Of a stretch of 59,225 nt of DNA, positions 29,164 to 38,134 are shown one piece after another. A model generated the notes under the pieces. That model was given only the letters and a program-made list of their open reading frames with translations. It did not search any database and had not been told where the DNA came from. Numbering within the stretch: position 1 is the first letter of the stretch; each line of letters starts with the position of its first letter. The DNA lies in contig NZ_JH621264.1 in assembly GCF_000255455.1 (NCBI RefSeq), positions 11,289-70,513 on the forward strand. The letters are read 5' to 3'. Source of the stretch: Aquimarina agarilytica ZC1 (GTDB lineage: Bacteria; Bacteroidota; Bacteroidia; Flavobacteriales; Flavobacteriaceae). The position numbers and the translations under genes are program-made.

Positions 29164-29190
29164 AAGATAAATTATCTTTAATTTTATATC

Positions 29191-29228
29191 AAAAAGCGCA
29201 AAACCTTAGGTTTTGCGCTTTTTTGTTT
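29191..29228 (+). terminator. Strong intrinsic terminator after the second susCD operon
   Basis: A perfect 15-bp stem (29191-29205 with 29209-29223) containing GCGC, a 3-nt loop and a T run follow the last gene of the set. It separates the operon from the LacI-type regulator. Confidence 0.93.
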
Positions 29229-29290
29229 TTTAAGTATTACAGTATATCAGGGTTTTCTTATCTTTACTATTAAATTAAAACGACCCCTTA

Positions 29291-30298
29291 ATGCGAAAAA
29301 AAGTCACCTTAAAACAATTAGCACAGGAGTTGGGTTTGTCCATCTCAACAATTTCTAAATCATTAAAAAATGATCCCGAAATAAGTCAAGCAACTATTGA
29401 CCGAGTTAAAAAATTAGCTAAAGAGCATAATTATAAGCCTAATGCTTTGGCGGTGAGCTTAAAAAGTAGCAAAACAAGGAGTATCGGTGTAGTTATTCCC
29501 GATATATTAAATAATTTCTTTGCCAAAATTCTTTTGGGTATTGAAATGGAAGCTTCTAAAAATAACTATAAGATCATTACAGTAATAACTAATGAATCTT
29601 ATGAAAAGGAGGTAGATTATTTAGATATGCTGTCATACAATGGTGTAGATGGTTTTATTTTAGCGATTTCGCAAGAAACACAATCAAAAGGTTTAGTGGA
29701 GCATTTTAACGAGATTTTAAAGGATGATATTCCTATCGTAATGCTTGATCGTGTATCGGATGAAGTATATTGTGATAAGGTAGTTGTTGATGATAACCAA
29801 GCTGCTAAGAGTGCAGTTGAAGTGCTTGTAAAACAAGGATGTAAGAAAATTGGTGTAGTTTCTGGTATTCATAAATTAAGTGTGGGTAAAGCGCGTTTGC
29901 AAGGAGTAAAAGAAGCTTTTGAAATTGAAGGACGCGAACTGCATTATCTAAAATTAAGACAGAATAGTGATTTCCTAGTTGAAATTTCTAATTTTTTAAA
30001 AGAGCATCAATTTGATGGTATTATTGGTCTGGATGAACCATCTGCAGTAAGCGCTATAAATGCAGCTAATATGTTAGGCTTAAATGTGCCAAATGAAGTT
30101 TCTGTTATTGGGTTTAGTAATGGTTTATTGGCTAAACATTCTTACCCTGGATTAACCACTGTATCTCAACATGCTAAACGTATGGGGAAAACTGCAACAA
30201 AAATACTAATTGATAAATTAGAGTTGCGTGCAGACAGGTACTTGCCAGATACAAAATATATTACTACAAGTATAGTAAAACGCGGATCTACAAAATAG
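29291..30298 (+). CDS. LacI-family transcriptional regulator
   Basis: The 335-residue protein has an N-terminal LacI helix-turn-helix (VTLKQLAQELGLSISTISKS, then YKPNALAVSLKSSKTRSIGVVIPD). A periplasmic-binding-protein-like ligand domain follows (about 60-330). It lies directly downstream of two susCD sets and likely controls them or the symporter in response to a sugar, which is inference from position. The SulP gene starts 48 bp downstream without a visible terminator, so the two may be co-transcribed. Confidence 0.93.
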   Translation: MRKKVTLKQLAQELGLSISTISKSLKNDPEISQATIDRVKKLAKEHNYKPNALAVSLKSSKTRSIGVVIPDILNNFFAKILLGIEMEASKNNYKIITVITNESYEKEVDYLDMLSYNGVDGFILAISQETQSKGLVEHFNEILKDDIPIVMLDRVSDEVYCDKVVVDDNQAAKSAVEVLVKQGCKKIGVVSGIHKLSVGKARLQGVKEAFEIEGRELHYLKLRQNSDFLVEISNFLKEHQFDGIIGLDEPSAVSAINAANMLGLNVPNEVSVIGFSNGLLAKHSYPGLTTVSQHAKRMGKTATKILIDKLELRADRYLPDTKYITTSIVKRGSTK

Positions 30299-30346
30299 AT
30301 AAATAAGCCTATAAAAAAGCTAAAACACATATTTCCTTTACTGGAT

Positions 30347-32077
30347 ATGCTAAGCAATTATTCTAAGCGCTTAGCAAAACATGATATGCTTGCAGGGGTA
30401 ACTGTAGGGGTTATTTTAATACCGCAGGCCATAGCATATGCTTTTTTGGCTGGTATTCCTCCAATTTATGGGTTGTATTCGGCGTTAATTCCTTTGTTGA
30501 TCTATGCCTTTTTAGGGACTTCAAGGCATTTGAGTATTGGTCCAGTAGCGGTAACCTCAATTTTGTTAATGACGGGGATTAGTAAGCTTGCTACTCCATT
30601 TTCGGATTACTTTGTGGAGTTAGTACTTTTGACCGGATTGTTGGTGGGGGTATTACAAATATTTATGGGTTTTTTGCGCATGGGATTTTTGGTAAGTGTT
30701 TTGGCACAACCTGTAATCTCGGGTTTTATTTCTGCAGCAGCATTTATTATAATAGCATCACAACTTAAAGGTATTTTAGGTATGGAAGTACCTAATGGGA
30801 TGTCTACATTTTCCTCTGTGGTGTATGTGTGTAAAAATAGTTTACAAACCCATATACCGACTTTACTAGTATCTGGAGTTTCTCTGCTGTTTTTAGTGCT
30901 AATGCGTCAATGGAAAAAAAGCTTTCCGTCGGCTATAGTTTTATTGGTGGTTTTTATTGCAATAAGTTATTTTCGAGACTTTAATGCCATGGGTATTGCC
31001 ATCATAGGAGATATTCCCAAGGGCTTACCTTCATTATATATGCCAAATTTTGAATGGCGACTTATAAAGCAATTAATGCCAACAGTGTTTATTTTAACCA
31101 TTATTGGTTATATAGGAAGTATAGGGATTGCAAAATCTTTTCAAATGAAGCATCGAAATTATACGGTTGATGCCAATAAGGAATTAATAGCTTTAGGATT
31201 ATCAAAAGTATTAGGAACCTTTTTTCAAGGGAATCTAGCTTCGGGGAGTTACAGTCGTTCCGCAATTAATGAAGATGCAGGGGCAAAAACTCAAGTGTCA
31301 ACACTACTAACGGCTTTTATAATTTTAATGTCGTTACTTTTTTTAACTCCTTTATTATATTACTTACCAAAGGCAGTATTGGCGTCAATTATTTTAGTTT
31401 CCGTAGTGAGTTTAATAAAAATAAAAGAAGCTAAGCGCTATTTTAAAATTCGTTTTGATGATTTTTCAATTATGTTAGTCACCTTCGTAGTTACTTTGGG
31501 GCATACAATTGAGATGGGTATTTTAGTGGGGGTGTTGCTATCATTTATATTTTTGCAATATCGCAGTTCTAAGCCGCATATTGCCGAATTAGTCAAAATA
31601 CCAGAAACCGATTATTACAGAAATTTAAATCGATTTCCAAATGGAATAAGTCACCCAGATTATTTAATTATTCGTTTTGATGATCAATTGTATTTTGGGA
31701 ATTCAGATTATTTTAAAGAAGCCATTTATCGATTACTAGAAAAACGTCGTGAATTACCAAAATATGTGATACTACATGCTACCAATATTCACGCGATTGA
31801 TAGTTCGGGTTTACATACACTCGAAGATTTATATAGAGAACTTACCGAGAAAGACGTGGAACTTCTTTTTAGTGGAATGATAGGGCCAGTGAGGGATATT
31901 TTAACTCGTTCAGGTTTTATTGAAACATTAGGAGTAGCCCGACAGTTTATGGATATTAATGATACGATTCAATACATTGATGAGAATATGGAAACCATAA
32001 GCTGTGACGAATCATTAACCATGCAGTTTAATGAGCGTAAATTTAATGTGTTAAAATGGCTAAAGGATTTGTTTTAG
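30347..32077 (+). CDS. SulP-family anion transporter with STAS domain
   Basis: The 576-residue inner-membrane protein has the SulP transmembrane region (about 1-425: AGVTVGVILIPQAIAYAFLAG near the start, then GASSR-like GNLASGSYSRSAIN near 295-310). A C-terminal STAS domain follows (about 440-565, with HAIDSSGLHTLEDLY). Members carry sulfate, bicarbonate or other anions. Next to sulfatase-linked glycan genes, movement of released sulfate is an attractive role. Bicarbonate uptake is equally possible from sequence. Confidence 0.92.
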   Translation: MLSNYSKRLAKHDMLAGVTVGVILIPQAIAYAFLAGIPPIYGLYSALIPLLIYAFLGTSRHLSIGPVAVTSILLMTGISKLATPFSDYFVELVLLTGLLVGVLQIFMGFLRMGFLVSVLAQPVISGFISAAAFIIIASQLKGILGMEVPNGMSTFSSVVYVCKNSLQTHIPTLLVSGVSLLFLVLMRQWKKSFPSAIVLLVVFIAISYFRDFNAMGIAIIGDIPKGLPSLYMPNFEWRLIKQLMPTVFILTIIGYIGSIGIAKSFQMKHRNYTVDANKELIALGLSKVLGTFFQGNLASGSYSRSAINEDAGAKTQVSTLLTAFIILMSLLFLTPLLYYLPKAVLASIILVSVVSLIKIKEAKRYFKIRFDDFSIMLVTFVVTLGHTIEMGILVGVLLSFIFLQYRSSKPHIAELVKIPETDYYRNLNRFPNGISHPDYLIIRFDDQLYFGNSDYFKEAIYRLLEKRRELPKYVILHATNIHAIDSSGLHTLEDLYRELTEKDVELLFSGMIGPVRDILTRSGFIETLGVARQFMDINDTIQYIDENMETISCDESLTMQFNERKFNVLKWLKDLF

Positions 32078-32140
32078 TGGCTTAAGAAGTGTGGAATAGA
32101 AATCTAAAGAAGAGCATATGATGGCTAACTTTAGTTTATA

Positions 32141-32201
32141 AAAAAAAGCCTTTCGTATTTGAAAGGCTTTAAGTAGTGGTGAGAACAAAATTTGAGTGTC
32201 C
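32141..32201 (-). repeat. Direct repeat copy 1: terminator hairpin plus tRNA 3'-end-like sequence
   Basis: A 10-bp stem AAAGCCTTTC/GAAAGGCTTT (32145-32154 with 32161-32170) has its long T run on the minus strand. It can end the 1099-residue gene transcript and perhaps the SulP transcript. Bases 32171-32201 resemble the sequence after the same hairpin at 36043-36069. The rest of the 312-bp gap 32078-32389 shows no further gene. Confidence 0.6.
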
Positions 32202-32389
32202 CTTTTTTCTGATTTTCGTATAAATATGTTGAATTATTTTTTGCAAGTCAAAGACAAGGCAGCACGATAGTGATAAGCCAGTTGATGCTTGAAGGGAAAT
32301 AAAACTGTCATAGTTATTATTTCATTTTTTAACGTATGAATTGTAAAAATGAAACGAGATATATGCGAAATATTTTTTTATAAATCGTA

Positions 32390-35300
32390 TTACTCAAACA
32401 TCACTTTTTCAATTTGAATAATTTCCTGATTTTCGACATTTCTGAATTCAAGTAAATACATTCCCCTTGGAATACTTTCGCAATTAATAGAATTCGTTTT
32501 TTCTAATATTCCTTTTTTTATCACTTTTCCGTTAAGATTTAAAATTCGATAAGCTTTATTAAAAGTACCACCTTCAATAATAATAAATTCCTTTGCTGGA
32601 TTAGGATAAATTTTTATTCCTAAATCCAGATTTTCAGTAGTAACAACATTGAATAATTTCTGACCAGAAGTTCCTTCTAAAAGGAAATCAACTTTATTGA
32701 TATTAATCCCAAAATCCTCAACATAAATTCTTACCGTATAAATACCGCTATCTAACGAGAATTCTTTTGATGTGACTGTTTTATAGGTGTTTGGGCTTCC
32801 TGTATTAGTTAATGTTAGTGTATTTGTTTTATTAACGCCATCAAATTCTATACGAATAGCTCCTCGATTTCTTGTTGTGGAATAACGAACATTTGCGTTA
32901 TACGTTCCTTTTTCTGATACAAAAACCGTATAATTCAGCCATTCACCTTTATCCATCCAGCCTACAGAATAACCACCTTCGCTACAGTCAAAAATATCAA
33001 CATCGCTATTGGTTCTGTATTTCTTTCCTGTATTTCCTGGAGTCTTATCAAAATAAGTTTTGCCATTAGCACCTTCATTAAAATCTTCCGCCTCTACAGT
33101 GCCAGGAAGACTTGGTGCATTAGCAGGAATAGGGTAAACGAGTTCTGTAACAAAAATATCCGGATTACTTTCGGCAAATGCGCGTACTGCTATTGGAGAA
33201 CCATCTCCGTAATTTAAAACTTTGTAATGTCCTACGTTAGAGTTGAATTGTAGTCGATTGGGTTCGGAAGAAGCGTAAATAACTTTCCCATTTTTATTTA
33301 AATCAAGGGGTCTTGGAACAATGTCAAATTGCCCTTCTTCACCTTCGTAAGCATGAATAATCCTATTGGGATCATTAGAAGAATCATCATTAGCATATTT
33401 CAAATGAGAAAGTTGCATAATAGTATTTGTTTGAATGTCAAAAGAAATGTTGTAGTGATAGTTTCTTTTTAGTTGTGTTATAATTTCAGAGGTATGTTTT
33501 ATTTCGCGATACGGATATATCACAGCTGATTCTTCAGAAGAGGGAGAACCTATATATAGTATTTGATCAGTAGAACCCTTAGTATCATAAGGAATAACAG
33601 ATCCATTACCTCCCCCTGAGCCATTTGGAAGGGCATCTAAAAAACCAGTTACAATTTGACTACCCAAAAAATCGATATCACCGTTTCTTAAAAAAGAAAT
33701 TTCGGAATTCAAATAAACAGTTTCGCCACCATCTTTAAAGGGGAAGGTGTTTTTTCCTATTCGATATTCTGAGGATGTTCTAGTGGTTCCTATGGAAAGA
33801 ACTAGAATGTTATCACCGCCATAATAAAGGCCTACAAACGGAGTAATAGGATCTCCTTTTTTTTGAGCATAAAATGAAAAATCTTTAATCTCAATTTTTT
33901 CTTGCATTCCTGTATTGTTTATATAATTATCTGAAGTATTAACCACTAAATTTGAATCCCAAGAATCAGAAGTGCCTCCAGCGCTACTTGTGTTTCCTAG
34001 TCTAGTAGACTTATTTTGTGTGGGTATTCTTTCTATTTTGTATTCTCCCAGTAAACAAGAGGTTCCATCATAAAATAATCGAAATTCATTTTCTCCTTTA
34101 GGTAAATTTCCAATGGGAAAGCTTACTGTTTGAAAATCGGAGGGAGAATTTGTTTCTGGTAGGGTGAAGGAACTAGATGTGCCACCACCTATTTTGTTGG
34201 GGATGTCTACAAACAATCCGCCACCAGATGGTGCCGCCAATTTTAAGGTGAGGTTGTACCAACCAGCTTCTTGTATATTTTGTTTGATTATGTATGGACT
34301 AAAATCGCTGAGTTCTACAGTTTCGGTTATTTCTTTTTCTATTTTAAAGCCACTAAAATGAAATTGACCACGATCAAAATACACACGTAAAATATTTTTA
34401 CCCTTATTAGCGGTTCCTATTGATATAGATTTTGAGGAGTATTCTTGATTTGAAACAGTGTTTGGAAGCAGCGTACGATTAGAGGTTGTGCCTGTAGTCT
34501 GATTGTATATAGTTACTAGGCCTCCATTAGTTCCCGAATATGTTAGTTCCATATTATATTTTCCATCTTCTTTAAAATCTAGCGTATATTCCAGCCATTC
34601 GCCATTTTTTATGTCTGTAACATCTAAACCTCCACTAGGAGATGTGCGTTGACGAGTGCCAACCGCTTTTCTTTCAACTTGATTAGCGCTTAGAGTGTTA
34701 GTATCATAAAAGCTTGTGCCTTTATTACCATAATCAAAATTTGATGCTGAAATCATATTATCTGAAGGGACACTATTGGAGTATACTGGCTTTCTCTTTA
34801 CAGGAGTTATAGTGGTTGTAAATGCCATTTCAGGATTTGCAATAGAAGCTCCCGTAACAGTTATAGGTGTATCATTAATATATTTTACTATTTGGTAATG
34901 GCCATTGTCTGTGGTAAATTTTACAGCTTTTGAATTTGAGGTGGTATAGCTTCTGCTAATATCAGCTCCTTCAAAAGGGAATAGTGTTATGGACATCAAG
35001 GCTTCTTCACCTGGTGCCATAGCAATAGTTTCTTCAGAAAACCACTGTATAAGAGATACCTGAGGAACTATAGCAGGAGCTACCTTAAAAGTAATGTTAT
35101 AATGGTAGTTTCGTTTTAGGTTAAGCTGTTGTCCATCGGTGTATTTAATTCTATGGAAAAGCTTTATGCTTCCGGATTGGTTTCCTGTAGGTTCGCCTAC
35201 ATACCAAATGTTGTCTGTGTTGCCAGATCTGTCAAATGGGATTACTGCACCAATATTTCCGCCAGAACCATCTGAGCGTGCATCTAAAAAACCTGTTACT

Positions 35301-35689
35301 ACTGTTTCTCCAGGATTCAAATAAATTTTTTTCGCCTTTCCATTTGCAAATGGAAATGTGTTTTGACCTACATTATATGCAGATGAATATCTGGTAGTTC
35401 CTATAGAAAGCACTTGTATACGATTTGCATCGAAAAATAAAATGCCCACAAAAGGGGTGATTGGATCCGCTTTTTGACGGGCATAAAATGAAAAATTTTG
35501 AATTGTTAGTTCCTCTTGCTGGTTTGAGTTATTGGTGTATTTGTCGGATAAGTTTATTATCAAATTTGATTTCCAACCATCTGGAATGCCGTTGGTGTTT
35601 GAATTATTTCCCAATCGTATCTGAGCCCATGATTGTATTCCGAAAAATAAACAGCACAAGGTGAGCAGTATTTGTTTAATACCTAACAT
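32390..35689 (-). CDS. Large secreted T9SS protein with internal duplication and CBM6-like modules
   Basis: The 1099-residue product has a signal peptide (about 1-23). A long module of unknown type (about 25-297) is repeated at about 563-856: both copies start RLGN and contain DPITPFVG, LSIGTTR, TGFLDA and LKRNYHYNI. CBM6-like modules lie at about 312-452 (NGEWLEYTL) and 862-1006 (GTVEAEDFNEGANG, KGEWLNYTV), with a weaker one at about 455-555. A T9SS sorting domain (about 1025-1099, IKIYPNPAKEF) ends it. No catalytic domain is recognised, so it is probably a surface glycan-binding protein or adhesin. It stands alone between two tRNA-like direct repeats. Confidence 0.75.
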   Translation of the reverse strand: MLGIKQILLTLCCLFFGIQSWAQIRLGNNSNTNGIPDGWKSNLIINLSDKYTNNSNQQEELTIQNFSFYARQKADPITPFVGILFFDANRIQVLSIGTTRYSSAYNVGQNTFPFANGKAKKIYLNPGETVVTGFLDARSDGSGGNIGAVIPFDRSGNTDNIWYVGEPTGNQSGSIKLFHRIKYTDGQQLNLKRNYHYNITFKVAPAIVPQVSLIQWFSEETIAMAPGEEALMSITLFPFEGADISRSYTTSNSKAVKFTTDNGHYQIVKYINDTPITVTGASIANPEMAFTTTITPVKRKPVYSNSVPSDNMISASNFDYGNKGTSFYDTNTLSANQVERKAVGTRQRTSPSGGLDVTDIKNGEWLEYTLDFKEDGKYNMELTYSGTNGGLVTIYNQTTGTTSNRTLLPNTVSNQEYSSKSISIGTANKGKNILRVYFDRGQFHFSGFKIEKEITETVELSDFSPYIIKQNIQEAGWYNLTLKLAAPSGGGLFVDIPNKIGGGTSSSFTLPETNSPSDFQTVSFPIGNLPKGENEFRLFYDGTSCLLGEYKIERIPTQNKSTRLGNTSSAGGTSDSWDSNLVVNTSDNYINNTGMQEKIEIKDFSFYAQKKGDPITPFVGLYYGGDNILVLSIGTTRTSSEYRIGKNTFPFKDGGETVYLNSEISFLRNGDIDFLGSQIVTGFLDALPNGSGGGNGSVIPYDTKGSTDQILYIGSPSSEESAVIYPYREIKHTSEIITQLKRNYHYNISFDIQTNTIMQLSHLKYANDDSSNDPNRIIHAYEGEEGQFDIVPRPLDLNKNGKVIYASSEPNRLQFNSNVGHYKVLNYGDGSPIAVRAFAESNPDIFVTELVYPIPANAPSLPGTVEAEDFNEGANGKTYFDKTPGNTGKKYRTNSDVDIFDCSEGGYSVGWMDKGEWLNYTVFVSEKGTYNANVRYSTTRNRGAIRIEFDGVNKTNTLTLTNTGSPNTYKTVTSKEFSLDSGIYTVRIYVEDFGININKVDFLLEGTSGQKLFNVVTTENLDLGIKIYPNPAKEFIIIEGGTFNKAYRILNLNGKVIKKGILEKTNSINCESIPRGMYLLEFRNVENQEIIQIEKVMFE

Positions 35690-35881
35690 AATGTTTTTAT
35701 TTAGAGTTATGATTTAGCATAAAACTACACAATCAGTTGACCAAAGACTACCCCGTTTTCAGTGAAAATTAATTTTTAACATGTTGATATTAAGAGTTGT
35801 TGTGCGTGAATTTTGTTTTAGGCTTTACAAATTATTCTTAGTACTGTAAATGTACTAACTATAGGCAACAAAGCTTTTTAA

Positions 35882-36040
35882 ATGAAAAGCAATAGAAACA
35901 GGAGAAGACTCAATTATTTTATAAAAGTGAATATTGAGTCTAGTTATAGTAAAGTAGCTCCAGAATTAATCTTAAATACAGGCTTGTTTGATTTTTATCT
36001 GAATAATCAAACACCTATAAAAACTAATTTTAGCGCATAA
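35882..36040 (+). CDS. Possible small protein of 52 residues
   Basis: An ORF starts with ATG at 35882 and ends at TAA 36038-36040, directly before a hairpin. It begins MKSNRNRRRLNYFIKV, which is basic, and I recognise no family. No ribosome site is visible, as usual in this phylum. It could be a chance frame or a remnant in the otherwise non-coding 517-bp gap 35690-36206. Confidence 0.22.
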   Translation: MKSNRNRRRLNYFIKVNIESSYSKVAPELILNTGLFDFYLNNQTPIKTNFSA

Positions 36041-36102
36041 AAAAAGCCTTTCAAAAAATGAAAGGCTTTAAGCAGTAGCGGGAACAGGAGAGTTCTCGAA
36101 CC
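36041..36102 (-). repeat. Direct repeat copy 2: orphan terminator plus degenerate tRNA 3' end
   Basis: The stem AAAGCCTTTC/GAAAGGCTTT (36043-36052 with 36060-36069) has its T run on the minus strand. To its right, 36074-36102 on the minus strand reads like a T-arm and acceptor end (GGTTCGAG, then CTGTTCCCGCTACT). This resembles a flavobacterial tRNA-Met 3' end with a few bases inserted. No tRNA body follows. The same block, more decayed, is at 32141-32201. Confidence 0.55.
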
Positions 36103-36206
36103 AAATTTATTTAGGGTTCAAGAAAATTTATGAGTTAAAACCAGTATTAGAAGAAGCTGGCTTATTTCCATTAAATAATAAATCAAACCGATTAAGTATT
36201 TAAGAA

Positions 36207-36959
36207 ATGAAGCCTATCTACACTACGATCCCAATAATGCTATGTAAGTATGCTTTGGTTAACAGAAGAGTTAATCATTTAGCTTTATATATATATTTAA
36301 AGCATAATTCAAGCGGTTATATTCAATACAGTGGTGAAGCATACAAGAAATGGGCTGAAGATTTAAAAATGTCAGAAAGATGGACTAGAGATGCTATCAA
36401 ATGGCTTATTGAAAAAGGATGGATCACAGTAAATAATAAAAGAAAATCATACCGAATAACTAGTTATAAAAATTTACATAAAAAATTAAATCTAGTTACA
36501 AAATCAGCTGTAATATATGAACTAAATAATTTTATATCATTAAGGGAATTTTGTTGTGCTGCTTTAATTACTTATTACATGAAAGTAAAACGCTTTTCGG
36601 AGAAAAAAAGAAGGTCGGTGTCTAAAATAGGCGATGCCAATACGAACCACTATTTTTATCCTAAAGGGTTTTATGCAATACCAATTAGCTATATAGCAAA
36701 ATGTTTGGGCGTAAGTAACTCTACAGCTAACAAATACAAGAAATGTGCAGAAAAATCAGGCTTATTGGAGGTGAGAAATACTAGTAAATACTTTATTGAC
36801 AATATAAAAGCAGATATAACGTACAAGGATATTTCTTTCATCAAGAAAACGTTTCCTTATTTAGCAGGAAGGCTTAGATTGAATAAAAATAAACATGTAG
36901 TTGTAGTAGAAACTGATATTATAAGGTCGGTTATTATTGGTAAAAAGAAGAGACTTTAA
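36207..36959 (+). CDS. Winged-helix protein, mobile-element or replication type
   Basis: The 250-residue basic protein has two helix-turn-helix-like regions. One is near residues 25-85 (WAEDLKMSERWTRDAIKWLIEKGWI) and one near 155-195 (ISYIAKCLGVSNSTANKYKKCAEKSGLLEV). This two-domain winged-helix layout is common in replication or control proteins of plasmids and integrative elements of Bacteroidota, but I cannot name a family. It lies next to a decayed tRNA-like sequence and an unknown gene, so it is probably cargo or a remnant of an integrated element. Confidence 0.6.
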   Translation: MKPIYTTIPIMLCKYALVNRRVNHLALYIYLKHNSSGYIQYSGEAYKKWAEDLKMSERWTRDAIKWLIEKGWITVNNKRKSYRITSYKNLHKKLNLVTKSAVIYELNNFISLREFCCAALITYYMKVKRFSEKKRRSVSKIGDANTNHYFYPKGFYAIPISYIAKCLGVSNSTANKYKKCAEKSGLLEVRNTSKYFIDNIKADITYKDISFIKKTFPYLAGRLRLNKNKHVVVVETDIIRSVIIGKKKRL

Positions 36960-37208
36960 TAATGGAAAAAAAGTAAATGGATATTATAGGCTAGAGCTTG
37001 TGCAAGGGGGGGGTATGGTATTATACAAGGCTATCTGCCTTAGCATTAGTTATTTTTAGACTAAACTAGTAGCTAGTAATTGGAAATTTAGTTTAACGAT
37101 ATATGCAAATAGCATGTAGTTAGTAAAAGACAAAATTCTAATTCTTAATCGGTTTTAAATAAAAACATTAACATTCTCTAAAGATTTAGGTTTCAAAGAA
37201 AAAATCCC

Positions 37209-37775
37209 ATGCCAAAACTTACAAAACACCCTTTAATATTCGACAATTGTTTAATCATTAATATAACTGATCTAAAAAAATGGAATTATTTAAAATCCAA
37301 TCAACACAAATCTGGTATTATAAGCTGGGAAGTTAATGGAATTAATTTAGCCAAGGTGAAAATAGCTGTTAATATCAGTAGTACTATCTCTCCTGAAGTT
37401 ACCATAAGCTATTTATCTAAAGAAAATACCATTAGTTACGATATTAAATTAGTCTCAGTCCCTTCAAATCTAGGGAAAGGCAGTATATACTACTTTTTAT
37501 GCCCTTTCACACTAAAGAGATGTAGAAAGCTTTATTTAGTAAATGACTATTTCATACATAGATCTGCAGTCCCAAATGGAATGTACTCATCACAAATAAA
37601 ATCAAAAAAATGGAGACATATTGAAAAAATATATGGCCCTAATTTTAATATCAATAAGTGCAAGGAACTATTATATTCCAAATATTTCAAAAAATATTAT
37701 AACGATAGACCTACTAAGAGATATTTAAAATTAAAAGAAAAAATTATAAGAGAAGATATTTCTTTTAATATCTGA
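37209..37775 (+). CDS. Conserved hypothetical protein, possible mobile-element association
   Basis: This is a 188-residue basic protein of unknown function. The segment YFLCPFTLKRCRKLYLVNDYF near 97-117 recalls a short family found on mobile elements in which cysteines form a zinc-ribbon-like centre. Here only two Cys remain in that segment (CPFTLKRC), so metal binding is doubtful. It follows the winged-helix gene on the same strand after 249 bp without a visible gene. A-rich codons fit the AT-rich accessory segment. Confidence 0.55.
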   Translation: MPKLTKHPLIFDNCLIINITDLKKWNYLKSNQHKSGIISWEVNGINLAKVKIAVNISSTISPEVTISYLSKENTISYDIKLVSVPSNLGKGSIYYFLCPFTLKRCRKLYLVNDYFIHRSAVPNGMYSSQIKSKKWRHIEKIYGPNFNINKCKELLYSKYFKKYYNDRPTKRYLKLKEKIIREDISFNI

Positions 37776-38089
37776 GTTTAAGCCATAAGAGCTTCATAAT
37801 TATAACATGGACTTCAATTTACATCCTTTTTAGAAGCCTGAACAACTTTTTCTAAATACACAACAGGATAACTTGCTTGTAATGAGTGTTTTTACATATA
37901 TAATTAAGTATCAATTCAAATTATAAATTTTATATTTTACCTACTCAATAAATCACTAACTATTCTACAATCCAAACCGCATAAATTTTTCTAATCTTGT
38001 TTAATTATTTGCATAAATATTTATTCAATACCCAAAAACCAATCCCCGTCATTTTTAATCCCATTTTCGTCATATAATTCCTTTTTATC

Positions 38090-38127
38090 TAATCTAAATT
38101 TGCAAAAAACTTATTTAGATTAAATAA
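38090..38127 (+). promoter_or_regulatory. Promoter and operator of the siderophore biosynthesis operon
   Basis: TAAATTTG at 38095-38102 fits the Bacteroidota -7 box. Eight bases later TTATTTAGATTAAATAA (38111-38127) is a perfect 7-3-7 palindrome placed around the start of transcription. A second inverted repeat, TAATCTAAAT (38090-38099) with ATTTAGATTA (38113-38122), spans the box. The same box and motif order occurs before the TonB receptor. The remainder of the 359-bp gap 37776-38134 shows no gene. Confidence 0.65.
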
Positions 38128-38134
38128 AAACAGA

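Noticed and set aside
36074..36102. A functional tRNA gene
   Set aside because: Only a T-arm/acceptor-like end with extra bases is present; D-arm and anticodon arm are absent in the adjoining sequence.
36103..36192. Protein-like frame ending EEAGLFPLNNKSNRLSI before the winged-helix gene
   Set aside because: No start codon of its own and no recognisable family; possibly a decayed gene end, too short to annotate.
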